DNA from: Blastomussa wellsi
Lineage: Eukaryota; Cnidaria; Anthozoa; Scleractinia; Plerogyridae
Direction: 5' to 3'
NCBI GenBank assembly: GCA_947652115.1
Contig: OX393572.1
Span: 6,446,241-6,510,240, forward strand
Length of the DNA stretch: 64,000 nucleotides
In this document: one piece after another, positions 1 to 9,713 of the stretch
Numbering within the stretch: the stretch's first letter is position 1
Layout: each line of letters opens with the position of its first letter
Translations under genes and position numbers: made by a program
Notes under the pieces: model-generated
The model's input: the letters and a program-made list of their open reading frames with translations, nothing else
Told to the model about the DNA's origin: nothing
Database searches by the model: none

Positions 1-77
1 ACATGAGGATTTTAAAACAATGCTTATAGGCTTCGCGTGCCCCACTATTTGAAAGCCTGGAACAGGCTACCTTCAGG

Positions 78-1612
78 TCACAGATTATAATTTCCACATA
101 AAATGCAATAACCTGTACAGTAATTCTGAAGGCAATTGCTACACAATTTCGTTACTTGTACCGTGAAAGGGCTGCCTTGAATGTGAGTGTCGCATAAAAG
201 CACGGACAAGGAATAGTCCCAGGCGGGGACTGTGTAGGTTGCCGAATAAGTACCATTGCCGTTATCCTGACAATTAACCTCCAATCTCTTTCCCATCACG
301 TTTGTGAGCTCAGCCTTGAACAGGTCACCACCAACACCACAATGATATCCTTTGGCATCACGTGTAGTAATAGTGAAGGAGGCCACTTCTCCCTGTTGTA
401 CCTGCTGCAATCCCAAACCTGTCGCAGTGGTATTGGCAGCACACGAAACCTTGTCTGTAACAACACCCGCCTCACTGATCACCTTCTGTAATGACTTGAG
501 GTCAAAAAAGAAATCCAATGCACTTTTGGTTAATGGTTCAAGCACTGGAGGTTGCTTCTCTAACGCACTAAGAGTTGACACAATATCGGACCTTGCGACA
601 AGAAGCTCAACATTGCCTTGGGACTGGACAGTGGTCTTGGCACGTTGAACAGCACTCTCCAGGCAAGCTTGAAATATGCGCAGACGATCTCGCTGTTCTG
701 TAAGAGTTAACGACTTAGTCTTGTGGAGATTATCCAACTCGTTCATCAGGGCTTGTTCTCGGGAAGTAAGAGCAGCACCAAGCTGTATAGAAAGGAAAAT
801 ATCACATCCATAAATTCAAAAATGAACAGGAAACAACAAAAAATAACGACAAACCGCCATGTAAACATGAAGTGGAACACAAGAAAAGACCAGCTTACTT
901 CCTTGAAAGCAGTTTGTATTTGGGCAGCCTGCTTTTCATACGCTTTATCAAGATCAACACTAACATGTTCCAGCCGCATTTGTGCAGCTTTTATCTCCTC
1001 TGCTTGCGAACTTGCTTTGGTGGATAGTGCTTCGATGTCCTGTCGGTAATTAGAGGCAGCTTCAGCCAGGGATGAGCACTTGTGACCATTGTGCTTGAGG
1101 GTAACACAGTCTCTACACACAACATGGCCACAATCTTCGTCAAAGAACCGGAACTGCTCGTTGTGTTCCGAGCAGAAAACCGACACGACCGCAAGTTTTG
1201 GGTTGGCTTTGAGCTCCGCCAGAGAGACAACGCGATGATCACGAGTTGCTTTTTGACGAGTGTGAATGCGAGCTGCGATCTTGCACATGTCCTCTTTGCA
1301 GTCCAAGCAACAGGAGGTGGCAGGGTGTTGTTCGTCTTCGCAAGTTTCGCACAAACGTACACCTTCGTCTTCTTCTGTCTGTGGCATAGTCAATAGGATG
1401 TCCAATAGAGCAAAATTTTTTGGCAGCGCAGCAAACCCACCAGGAACAGAGACTGCATTTCTGCACTTTGGACAGTCAATGGCATTTTCCTTGATTAGTC
1501 TGTCAATGCAGTTTGAACAAAAGGTGTGACCACAGCTCAGCAAACGAGGGCAGCGCACCTGATCATCAAATTGTTCACAGCAGATTGAGCATTCCAGCCC
1601 CTCGGAAGCCAT
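78..1612 (-). CDS. TRIM-like E3 ligase: RING, two B-boxes, coiled coil, filamin repeat (two exons)
   Basis: Probably a ubiquitin E3 ligase of the TRIM family with a filamin/ABP280 repeat, as in TRIM2/3/45/71 relatives. Exon 1 runs from the ATG at 1612 (Kozak AGAATGG) to 899. It holds a C3HC4 RING starting ECSICCEQF and ending CPKC (residues 8-50), B-box 1 (CETC..CLDC..H, about 89-130), B-box 2 (CSEHNEQF..CGHVVC..H, about 147-185) and a coiled coil. The donor is GAA|GTAAGC (intron from 898). The acceptor ..TATACAG ends at 783, and exon 2 (782-78) continues in phase 0 with more coiled coil and a filamin-type Ig fold (about 350-445, ending GSPFTVQV). The spliced product is about 472 aa. The last 20 residues are Cys-rich and unlike the family. 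A possible donor (CAA|GTAACG) follows GSPFTVQV, so the gene may continue past the left edge, for example into NHL repeats. Domain calls are firm; substrate is unknown. Confidence 0.85.
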
Positions 1613-1986
1613 TCTTTGAAAACAAAATCAACGAAAAAACGTATACAGCAATATTGCAAGCATGTATCAATTACATGTACTTTGATCGGAGTCAAATGCA
1701 CTCTGGAGCAGGAGAATATGGAAGAGGGGAATGATCATGCTTAGCAAATTATTTATTAATGTGTAAGAAGGAATTGAATAGGGATATACATGTATGTATC
1801 AGACAAAAAGGGTTAAATGATGTCCATTGAAGGGGAATTTTTTCATTTTTTCTAGATGTAACACTTAACCCTCCCCTTTAAACAGGTTTTTGAATGCTTT
1901 TCCCACACAGCCAGGAAGGGCAAGCATTCACTTGAATTATGCTAAAATAATTTTCTAAAACAATGTACTATTCAGGATTGCTCTTA
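1613..1986. other. Upstream flank of the TRIM-like gene, no gene seen
   Basis: AT-rich sequence 5' of the TRIM-like start codon. It presumably holds its promoter and 5'UTR, but I see no clear TATA box or coding signal. It ends at the TA duplication bordering the next mobile element. Confidence 0.5.
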
Positions 1987-2261
1987 CAGTGCGACCCAGA
2001 AAACAGTGAACACCTAAAATTATTTCTGGAATGTCGTTTCTTGACCAATCAGATGCGAAATGAAACCGCAATACGTTACCGCAAGGGTTTGGATTAGTCA
2101 CGAGACAACAAGTTGGCTTATTCTTCCACGATAATGCCCTTAGAAGACTGAAATTTTCACTATTGTTCTATTTCTGAGCTTATGTGTAAGCAAAGAGTAA
2201 TCATGACCGATAATTTTATTAAAAAAGAGATGCTGTATTCGATTATAATTCGAGTAGCTCT

Positions 2262-2609
2262 CCCGGGGGGGGGGGGGTACTCCCGTAGGAAAATGACGGG
2301 GGTGCTCGTCGGAAATTTTCGAAAACACCCCTAAAAGGTACCAGAATCTCATTTTGTGGGCGTGGCTCAGAGTAATTTTTACCCCTAAAAGGTACCATTT
2401 CTGAAGTAATTAGAAATTAGAAATTATTTTTCTTATTTTTTTTTTTGTAAAACAAATGCGGGCCTATACGGAAGGCCCCTAAAAGGTACCACAACATCTT
2501 AAGCGGCGGTCATTTTAGATTTTTGCACCCTAAGCGGTACCAATTCACAAATTTTACCCCCTAAAAGGTACGACGAGCACCCCCGTCATTTTTATATACC
2601 CCCCCCGGG
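2262..2609. mobile_element. hAT-like MITE (348 bp) with G-run termini and GGTACC-bearing repeats
   Basis: Flanked by an 8 bp direct duplication GTAGCTCT (2254-2261, 2610-2617). Both ends read CCCGGGGGGGG inwards, followed by a shared block ATGACGGGGGTGCTCGTCG. The interior holds five copies of a motif close to CCCCTAAAAGGTACCA. An 8 bp duplication with subterminal repeats is typical of hAT-superfamily non-autonomous elements. It is inserted in the left arm of the larger inverted-repeat element, so it is younger. Confidence 0.8.
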
Positions 2610-2879
2610 GTAGCTCTCAGACGAGCTGTCTGGCTGGATCGTATCTAAAGTACACACGAGTGACCACGAGTGAGAATTCATTAAAATATGTAACTAACAT
2701 CATAATTATGCCGTTGTTTTGTCAATTCATCCGTTAATGTCGCAGTTCCTAGTGAGATATGTTTCAAACCCCGAACAGACAGTTGTGACTTCTCAAGCCT
2801 TACTTATCTCCCCAGCACTACGAGCCGACTCCGCCAGCACGTGCTAGGTCGGACAAGAAGGGAAGAACAGCCATAAAAG

Positions 2880-3918
2880 AGGGTCCTGAAGGAGGGGGGG
2901 GGGGGGGGGGGGTACCAATCCCATTTCCCAGCCCAATATTTTTTCAAATCCCACTTCCCAGTGTTCAAATCCCATTCCCAGCAGCAGAATTCCGAAAATA
3001 CCCCAGTGTTGTACATATGGCTTCAAAATACGGCACAACAAAGACGCAAGAATTGACGAGGAATGGTGAAGATGTTCTGAAGACAATAGGATGCTTTTAG
3101 ACTGTGCTGAAGGAATTCTGTTATCCAACCAAGAGAATATGAACTGGAGCTTACCCTCTTGATCCGACTTGTAAGTGTTCTTATTCGTCCAAGCCTGGTC
3201 GGACGGATCATACGCAATGTTGTTTCAAGAGCGCTTTCTATCTCTTCCTCAGATTCACTATCGCCAGGTGCAAAAGGTCATGGAATTCTGGCATGAGAGC
3301 AATGCTTCCGTTATTTTTTTTTTTGTATCACAAAAATACGCATGCTCTGTAAACTTAGCTTTACACATACACTTTTAACACACACACCACTGTACACAAA
3401 TATCATTCATCACAAGTCGAGGCCTCTGTTTCGAGGAAAATTAAATAAAACGTGCCGGCTAAACATACTTAAAGTTGACACGAACAAGACGCTTGAACTC
3501 TGACGTTTCTCAATCCAGGAATTACAGTCTTTCCTTTAAAACCGTGAACACCAGAAAAATATTCTGGAATTTTTATTGTGTAGTGACCAATCGCAGCAAA
3601 GTTCAGGACACGCGAACAAACCTCAAAACCACAAACTAATGACCGTTGCTGTTTGCAGTTTAGTTTTCTCACACCTGATTGGCTTTTTCTTTGTAACACA
3701 ATAACATTCCATAAACATTTCTGGTGTTCACGGTTTTACGGGAAAGACTGTAAGCGATGTCTCGCATGGTCATGGTCATAAGATATTTATCCCATTCCCA
3801 TTTTTGGCATTTTTTCCCCATTCCCAGCGACCAAATCCCAGTACCAGTCACCCAAATCACATTTTACCAGTGCAAAAACAGGCCAATCCCAGTTCCCATT
3901 TTACCCCTTCAGGACCCT
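2880..3918. mobile_element. hAT-like non-autonomous element (1.04 kb)
   Basis: The 8 bp duplication CATAAAAG lies at 2872-2879 and 3919-3926. Perfect 13 bp terminal inverted repeat AGGGTCCTGAAGG, followed on the left by an unbroken G-run of about 18. Subterminal repeats of AATCCCATTCCCAG type occur near both ends. There is no transposase ORF. A 226 bp TA-flanked MITE is nested inside it. Confidence 0.8.
3525..3750. mobile_element. TA-flanked MITE (226 bp), Tc1/mariner-like
   Basis: Inverted termini CAGTCTTTCC, then AAAACCGTGAACACCAGAAA on both arms, with TA on each side (3523-3524, 3751-3752). The block AAAAC.GTGAACACC and an internal TGACCAATC segment also occur in the termini of the 1987-7916 element, so the two probably used the same or a related transposase. 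Confidence 0.75.
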
Positions 3919-3926
3919 CATAAAAG

Positions 3927-5165
3927 AGCGTAAAAGCGCCAATAAAATAGCGAAAACGAAGCTTGGGGAAGCCGCTGCAAGACTTAACCGCCACCGATAC
4001 CTGGGGAGCAGGTATCCACCACGAGGACAAGCCATTCCAAAGAAATTTACAATTTGACGTCTAACTAACACTTACAGTAGCGAAATAACTAGCGAATGAA
4101 GCTTAATGAAACAAAACGCATGATATAAGTGTACGAGACATTATTGCAACATGTATACATAAAAGGCTATTTGAGACCATTGTTTACCGAGACAAGAAAG
4201 AGTACATGAAGTACTGTTGTGTACTAGCTGTGTACGTAAATAGTGACAACCCGCAAGGGGTTTCGAGCGTCACGCTCCATTAACTGCACTTAAACGATAG
4301 TCTTTAAAGCTTTAAAAGTAGCTTGATTAACCCCAAAGAACATTTTCGTCGAGTAAAATTGGTAAACTAGTATTAGTCAAAGATTAGGAGTGCGTTCGAC
4401 GCCTTCGATTCATGCACTTGGCTTCATTTTGACTTGGTTTCCCGAAATTCAAGATTTCTTTAATGCTGAAATCAACATTTTTAAATATCAGTATGAAGTC
4501 TTAACGTAACTGTAGTTGAAGAACATATTTTTTCCGATTTACCGGTCTATTCATACAAATACAGACTTTCACAAAGTGCTTCGACGCGCGGTTTAAGTAT
4601 GCAAGTCTAATACAAATACAATGTTTGGAGTTTTTTACATTAGAGGGCACCGCCATTCACGAATAACAAAGTTGCAGTCAGTGTAAAAACCGCAGACTGT
4701 GGACTGCGCTGATTAATCGTCAGCCAAAACATTAAAAAATCGGCACTGTAGAAGCCCCGCCGGGATAGTAGCAGTAGCCAAATAATCACAAACCTCAAGA
4801 CGAGAATGACAAATTCCAACCCAACAAATGTAGACAAGTCAACGCAGCAAACGGAACACATGCAGGACAAAATGAAACTATAAAATTCACGATTACAAAA
4901 GAGTGTCACGGCACCGATCGAAATCTGCTGTTATACTGATGTTCTAATAAGCAGCTTCAATCATCTTTTCCAGTGATGGCCCAAATGAATCAATACAACT
5001 GCGAAAAAAGTGTGACAAAATTTGGAAGCACACACATGAGATCGAGGCTATTTGTGCCAGCCAGCCGGTCTAAGATGGCACCCAAACCCTGAAATCGCCT
5101 GGAATAGTGATTACACCCGCGAGCCATCCCGCGGGACTGACACGATTAGTAGGCGTTCTTCGAAC
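3927..5165. other. Non-coding interior of the long inverted-repeat element
   Basis: No supported gene. The stretch GCAGACTGTGGACTG near 4694 resembles the inverted-repeat ends found at 8.46 and 9.7 kb, suggesting a fragment of that family. Confidence 0.4.
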
Positions 5166-5352
5166 GCAATAATTAACATTTTCTTTTCTTAAAGGGCAGG
5201 ATCCAGTACAGGGTAGAGGAGCGTAGGGTGGGTGGTCTTAAAGGGAACCTCGGCTCTTGAAACAAGCTGACGTCAAGTTGTCTAAAATAGTGTCTAAATT
5301 ATAAATTTTACTGGAGGAGGGAGATACAACATTTCATACTCGCAAAGCGAGA

Positions 5353-5523
5353 AAAATATTATGGCTTTTAAATTTCCCGCGTGCCGCCATTTTGGATTTT
5401 ATGACGTCAGTGCGTTGTCCTATTGCTTCACACAAACCTCTCATTAACAACAATGACAACGCACTGACGTCATAAAATCCAACATGGCGACACACAGGAA
5501 CTTTAAAAGCGATAATCTTTTCC
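5353..5523. repeat. Long hairpin with a CRE palindrome (TGACGTCA) in each arm
   Basis: Arms of about 68 bp (about 5353-5422 and 5452-5523) match with few mismatches around a loop of about 30 bp. Each arm contains GGATTTTATGACGTCAGTGC. TGACGTCA lies at 5402-5409 and 5465-5472. It looks like a foldback MITE carrying CREB/ATF-type sites; function is inferred only. Confidence 0.6.
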
Positions 5524-5624
5524 GTTTTTTTCATCATTATGAAATGCTATTTCATAAAGCATTTCATAATTATAGCATATTCATAATATCCGAGAGAAGG
5601 GATATTGAATTCAGACAGGATTGA

Positions 5625-5673
5625 TCATTCGATATATTTAACGATTATTCCACAAGCGCGCGTTGGCTATAAC

Positions 5674-5706
<33 letters not shown>
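5625..5706. repeat. Imperfect inverted repeat (ATTATTCCAC arms)
   Basis: ATTATTCCACAAGCGCGCG on the left and its near complement ending GTGGAATAAT on the right form arms of about 27 bp around a short loop. Likely a tiny foldback element. Confidence 0.5.
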
Positions 5707-5708
<2 letters not shown>

Positions 5709-5792
5709 TTTTATTAAAAACGCCCCAAACATATTGTACAAACATTGAGAAAAATACATTCTTTTACGATTACACGTATCATATTTGTAGGT

Positions 5793-5820
5793 CAATGGTA
5801 TATGAGCTCATATACCATTG
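5793..5820. repeat. Perfect 28 bp palindrome
   Basis: CAATGGTATATGAG followed directly by its exact reverse complement, with no spacer. Confidence 0.85.
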
Positions 5821-5880
5821 CCTCTAAACCAATCAAAACTCAAGAAATGCAATATACCATAACAAGTTTTCAATAATACT

Positions 5881-6357
5881 TATTACTCGCAACTCGCAAC
5901 TCGCAGCTCCAACTCGCAACTCCAACTCGCAACTCCAACTCGCAGCTCCAACTCGCAACTTCAACTCGTAACTCCAACTCGCAACTCCAACTCGCAACTC
6001 CAACTCGCAACTCCAACTCGTAACTCCAACTCGCAACTTCAACTCGCAACTTCAACTCGCAACTTCAAATCGCAACTCGCAACTCCAACTCGTAACTCCA
6101 ACTCGCAACTCCAACTCGCAACTTCAACTCGTAACTCCAACTCGTAACTCCAACTCGCAACTCCAACTCGCAACTTCAACTCGCAACTTCAAATCGCAAC
6201 TCGCAACTCCAACTCGCAACTCAAACTCGCAGCTCCAACTCGCAACTCCAACTCGCAGCTCCAACTCGCAACTTCAACTCGCAACTTCAAATCGCAACTC
6301 GCAACTCCAACTCGAAACTCCAACTCGCAACTTCAACTAGCAACTCGCAACTCGCAT
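5881..6357. repeat. Minisatellite, 13 bp unit
   Basis: About 36 tandem copies of AACTCGCAACTCC with C/T and A/G variants (CTCGTAAC, CTTCAACTC). The period is 13 bp, so three copies restore the frame and give spurious open frames with a 13-residue repeat. Not coding. Confidence 0.9.
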
Positions 6358-6412
6358 TGTTCCCACACCCATAATAAAACAGCACAGCTTTATCTATTGC
6401 ATAGAGGGGGCA

Positions 6413-6449
<37 letters not shown>

Positions 6450-6552
6450 GTATAACAATATAATTTGGTTTTATCAACTGGGTTGATAATGTCAATTGGT
6501 CACCGTAAAGAGATTCAAGAGCTCACGTTTCGAGCGTTAGCCCTTCGTCGGA

Positions 6553-6836
6553 GCGAATCGAGTTTATCTATTGCAGACTGTTTTAAAAGATGGCGAACAT
6601 TCATGGTCACTTCACAACATAGTCAATTCACAATAATTTTCCTTTCCTATTTAGCAGCTCACATTTCGCGAAAAGGGAATGAATAACGTTCGCAGCGAAT
6701 CGACTTTATCTATTGTAGACTGTTTTAAAAGATGGCGAACATTCATGGTCACTTCACAACATGGTCAATTCACAATAATTTTCCTTTCCTATTTAGCAGC
6801 TCACATTTCGCGAAAAGGGAATGAATAACGTTTAAT
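6553..6836. repeat. Tandem duplication of a 142 bp unit
   Basis: Copy 1 at 6553-6694 and copy 2 at 6695-6836, both starting GCGAATCGA and containing AAGATGGCGAACATTCATGG. Only a few substitutions separate them. Confidence 0.85.
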
Positions 6837-7480
6837 TTTGGCATTATTCCCAAAGTATGTAGCACTGTTTTAAAACCATTCAACATCGTGGCACTCCGTC
6901 CCCTAACATTTTGAAACCTTTTGTACGGTGGTGACTGTAATGATACGCAGCACTGAAAAACAGTAATCTGAAAAGATGATATAGAATGTCCAGTAAAGAA
7001 ATACATACACAAGTCAAAAAAATTCATTTGGAAAAAAACTATAGAAAGAAATATTTTTCCCTACAAAGCCAGTCAAACGCACAGTGCTGTCAGTTTCACT
7101 AATTCATCTTGCAAAACGGTGCTGTCTCTGATTTTGTCGCCACGAGCTGCAGCGATGTAGGACCAGGTAAACTGATTTATTTGCATGATTCTTAAAGTGG
7201 TGGGAAACGCAAGAAAATATTAGAAAAATTAAACAACTGTTACACTAGCTAACGAACAAACAGCTCTGAAGTCAGCAAAAGAGGTAGGAAGGTGGAAACC
7301 TTGATTAAAGGGTACAAGGGTAGAAACACTTTCCCCCTCTACCCTGTACACGACCCCGCCCTTTAAGAAAAGAAAACGTTAATGATGTACAAATTTTACA
7401 TTCCTAATTCTGAAGTAATAAAAATATTGTTGTTGTTGTCTGTTGCTATGGTTTATTTGGGGGTTAATAAAGCTATGTTT
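6837..7480. other. Non-coding interior sequence
   Basis: No supported gene. It lies between the 142 bp duplication and the right arm of the long inverted-repeat element and includes the right half of the 5.17/7.35 kb inverted pair. Confidence 0.4.
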
Positions 7481-7956
7481 GGATGAAGTGACGAAATTAT
7501 GACGTAATTACGATGTCAATGGAATATTTCAACGAATTCTCACTCGTGGTCACTTGTGGTCATTCATGGTCACTCGTGTGTACTTTTAGACGCTATTGTC
7601 TGGGTGTGTCTGATCGCCACTGGATCATGTTTGTTTGATTCAACATCTCGTTTCAGCGAAATATTGTTCGTAGTTATTCCCAGCTAATGTAGAAGCTCTC
7701 AAATAGGACAATAATAGCAATTTCAGTATTGTTAATGGTAAAATTGGGGAAGAAAAAGCCAACACGTTGCTTCGTTACTAATCGAACCATTCAGCTATTT
7801 CCTCTTGTGGTTTGCTGCGGTTGAGTCTTGTGGTTTCATCTTGCATCTGATTGGTCGCGAAACAATAAACATTACAGAAATAATTTCAGGTGTTCATGGT
7901 TTTCCGAGCCGCACTGTAACACTATACTTCAGCATATGATTATAACTTATATTTTA

Positions 7957-8100
7957 ACACATCATCATCATCATCTTTATTTAAACGCGGTAAATACATC
8001 AGTCAATAACAATTTAATATATAAAAAAGCTACATCTTATTATGAAAGACAACGTACACAGATTTAACTTCTATAGTTTAAAATATGCTTAGCCTAACTA
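7957..8100 (-). mobile_element. Probable 3' tail of a LINE-type retrotransposon
   Basis: On the minus strand the sequence ends CGCGTTTAAATAAAGATGATG and runs into a short (GAT)n tract. A short microsatellite tail directly after a T-poor 3' end is typical of CR1/L2-like non-LTR elements. No coding part remains. Confidence 0.4.
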
Positions 8101-8280
8101 TTAAAATGGAACATTAGTTTCAAAAAGCTGGTTTATAAATTGGCCATGAAGACGTACAAGGACAACATAAAGCAATCAAACTAAGTCTTTTTAACAATTT
8201 CAAGTGTCAAGTTTAAAGGTGTGAATTTCTAGAACCCCCAAAATAAAGTACTGTTAAGATTACGGTTTGGTGAAAAAGAC

Positions 8281-8400
8281 GGGGCATGGGGTACCGGGTC
8301 TCTGGAAAACATGGGGTGCCAGGGTCTGTGAAAAACACGGGGTGCCAGGGTCTGTGGAAAACACTGGGTAGCGGGGTTTCCACAGACCCCGGCACCCCAT
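8281..8400. repeat. Short GC-rich minisatellite, about 30 bp unit
   Basis: About four degenerate copies of GGGGTGCCAGGGTCTGTGGA (8281-8380), ending in an inverted copy (CCACAGACCCCGGCACCCC). Confidence 0.7.
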
Positions 8401-8455
8401 CACCCCACCACCACCAAACCTTATTACAGTATTTGCAAATAATTTTATATCAAAT

Positions 8456-9713
8456 TCGGTCAGTGCAAAATGCAGACTGTAGACTGTAGGCAAAGTCTGC
8501 GTCGAGCCTAGTGGCCCACACCGCCAGAGCATATCCCGGTTTTCTTAACATTAAGCAACTAAGAGCATTTCTACTCCCCCTGGATGGGATGCTAGTCCAT
8601 CGCATGGTTACCTCCAGCAGTAAATTTGCCTGGTACCCATAATATACGCCTGGGTGAAGAGAGGCACTGTGAGAGTAAATTGTTTTGCCTAAGAACACAT
8701 CGCAGTGACCCGGCCGAGGCTCGAACCCGTACTGTCCGATCCAGCGCACTAACCATCAGGCCACTGCATCTCCCACAAGGCTAGACTCTTGGTACCAAAT
8801 GCAGACTGAAAACAAAATGGATTTTTGCCTACATAATTTACCTATTGTCACGAAATCGTTCTTCTGAGGTCATCAGCTTTACCAAAACTTTGATTTCTTT
8901 GCCCAAATTCGGAAACACACTGTTTAAACAAATTGACAAGGATAAATTTGTTCATAAGCAACATTTTAAGCCTGTGCATACAGTCTTCTCAGACCAAGAC
9001 CTGTAAATAACAACATCTTTGGCAATACGATACCGAGAACTACAGTGGGCTGCAGCCCTTACCGAAGTAAAACGATGGAATTGGTATTGGATTATTCATT
9101 TTGTAGAGAAAATGAAGATTATGCCAAAACTGTTCCTGTGTCAATATATTTTTCAATGTTCAACGGAGGACATGCAGATTTCATTTTTGCATAACAATTG
9201 TGGACTCACCAGCTTCGGTGCGAGATAAAACCACAAGTCAAGAAAAGTAAATAAATTGTCAGTCACGAAACCATGCTTAGCTTCTGCTCAAAAATTAAAA
9301 ACTCAGCCACTTCTTATTATATGTACCGTTAATATCAATCTTTATTTAAAACACGAAATCTTATCATAAAAATGATCTTCCTAGGAGTCGTTACCCTGCG
9401 AGCAGAGGTCCCTTCGATCTTCCTAGATAAGAGTCGTGTACAATTACAAAAGAATAAACTAACTGTATTAATAAGAAATACTCTACGTTAACAAACTTGT
9501 GTACAGTAAAAACCTATATTTAATATAATTATCAGTGTATTAAAATGCTACAAATTGATTTCCACAGGTAAGACACATTGGCGCACAAGTTCGATTATCT
9601 CCATAAATCTATTTGCCATCAATCACTTCATAATATCATATTAACGAGTTATTGAGACTACGTTTAGGCAAAAAATGGGTGGTTCTCAGTCTGCATTTTG
9701 TACTGACCAAAAT
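8456..9713. mobile_element. Non-autonomous element with inverted ends, split by the SINE
   Basis: Left end GGTCAGTGCAAAATGCAGAC continues after the SINE with ATGGATTTTTGCCTACA. The right end, read in reverse from about 9713, is GGTCAGTACAAAATGCAGAC then CCATTTTTTGCCTAAACG. The interior (8.83-9.68 kb) has no supported gene. Exact termini and target duplication are unclear. Confidence 0.55.
8480..8796 (-). mobile_element. tRNA-derived SINE, copy 1
   Basis: On the minus strand the head reads like a tRNA: GTGGCCTGATGGTTAGTGCG (A box) and GGGTTCGAGCC (B box, 8718-8728). The body carries CACAGTGCCTCTCTTCACCC and a conserved CATCCCATCCAGGGGGAGTA block. Flanked by a 12 bp direct duplication AAATGCAGACTG (8468-8479, 8797-8808). 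A second copy of the same family lies at 57.8-58.1 kb. Transcription would be by RNA polymerase III; mobility would depend on a partner LINE. Confidence 0.85.

Larger units (their letters stand above)
5168..7381. repeat. Inverted pair at 5168-5218 and 7328-7381
   Basis: TTAACATTTTCTTTTCTTAAA then GGGCAGG..CAGGGTAGAGG at the left is matched on the opposite strand by 7381-7328. The two could be the termini of a 2.2 kb element nested in the larger one; TTAA occurs at both outer edges but no clean duplication was confirmed. Confidence 0.45.
1987..7916. mobile_element. 5.9 kb DNA element with about 400 bp terminal inverted repeats, no transposase
   Basis: Left terminus CAGTGCGACCCAGAAAAC at 1987 and right terminus, read on the minus strand, CAGTGCGGCTCGGAAAAC at 7916. 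The direct TA flanks (1985-1986, 7917-7918) fit a Tc1/mariner-type target. The arms stay alignable for about 390-436 bp (1987-2732 once the inserted MITE is removed; 7481-7916). Shared blocks include GACCAATCAGATGC, GTTGGCTT and GTACACACGAGTGACCA. No ORF in the interior resembles a transposase, so it is non-autonomous. It hosts two MITEs, one of them itself holding a nested MITE, plus a minisatellite and hairpins. The arms are diverged by point changes, so it is not recent. Confidence 0.75.

Noticed and set aside
5833..6055. Overlapping minus-strand open frames with an ELRVGVASWSC repeat
   Set aside because: They are read-through of a 13 bp minisatellite; three units make 39 bases, so frames stay open by arithmetic.
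8213..8532. Overlapping frames in the GC-rich minisatellite
   Set aside because: Arise from tandem GGGGTGCCAGGGTCTGTGGA units, not a gene.
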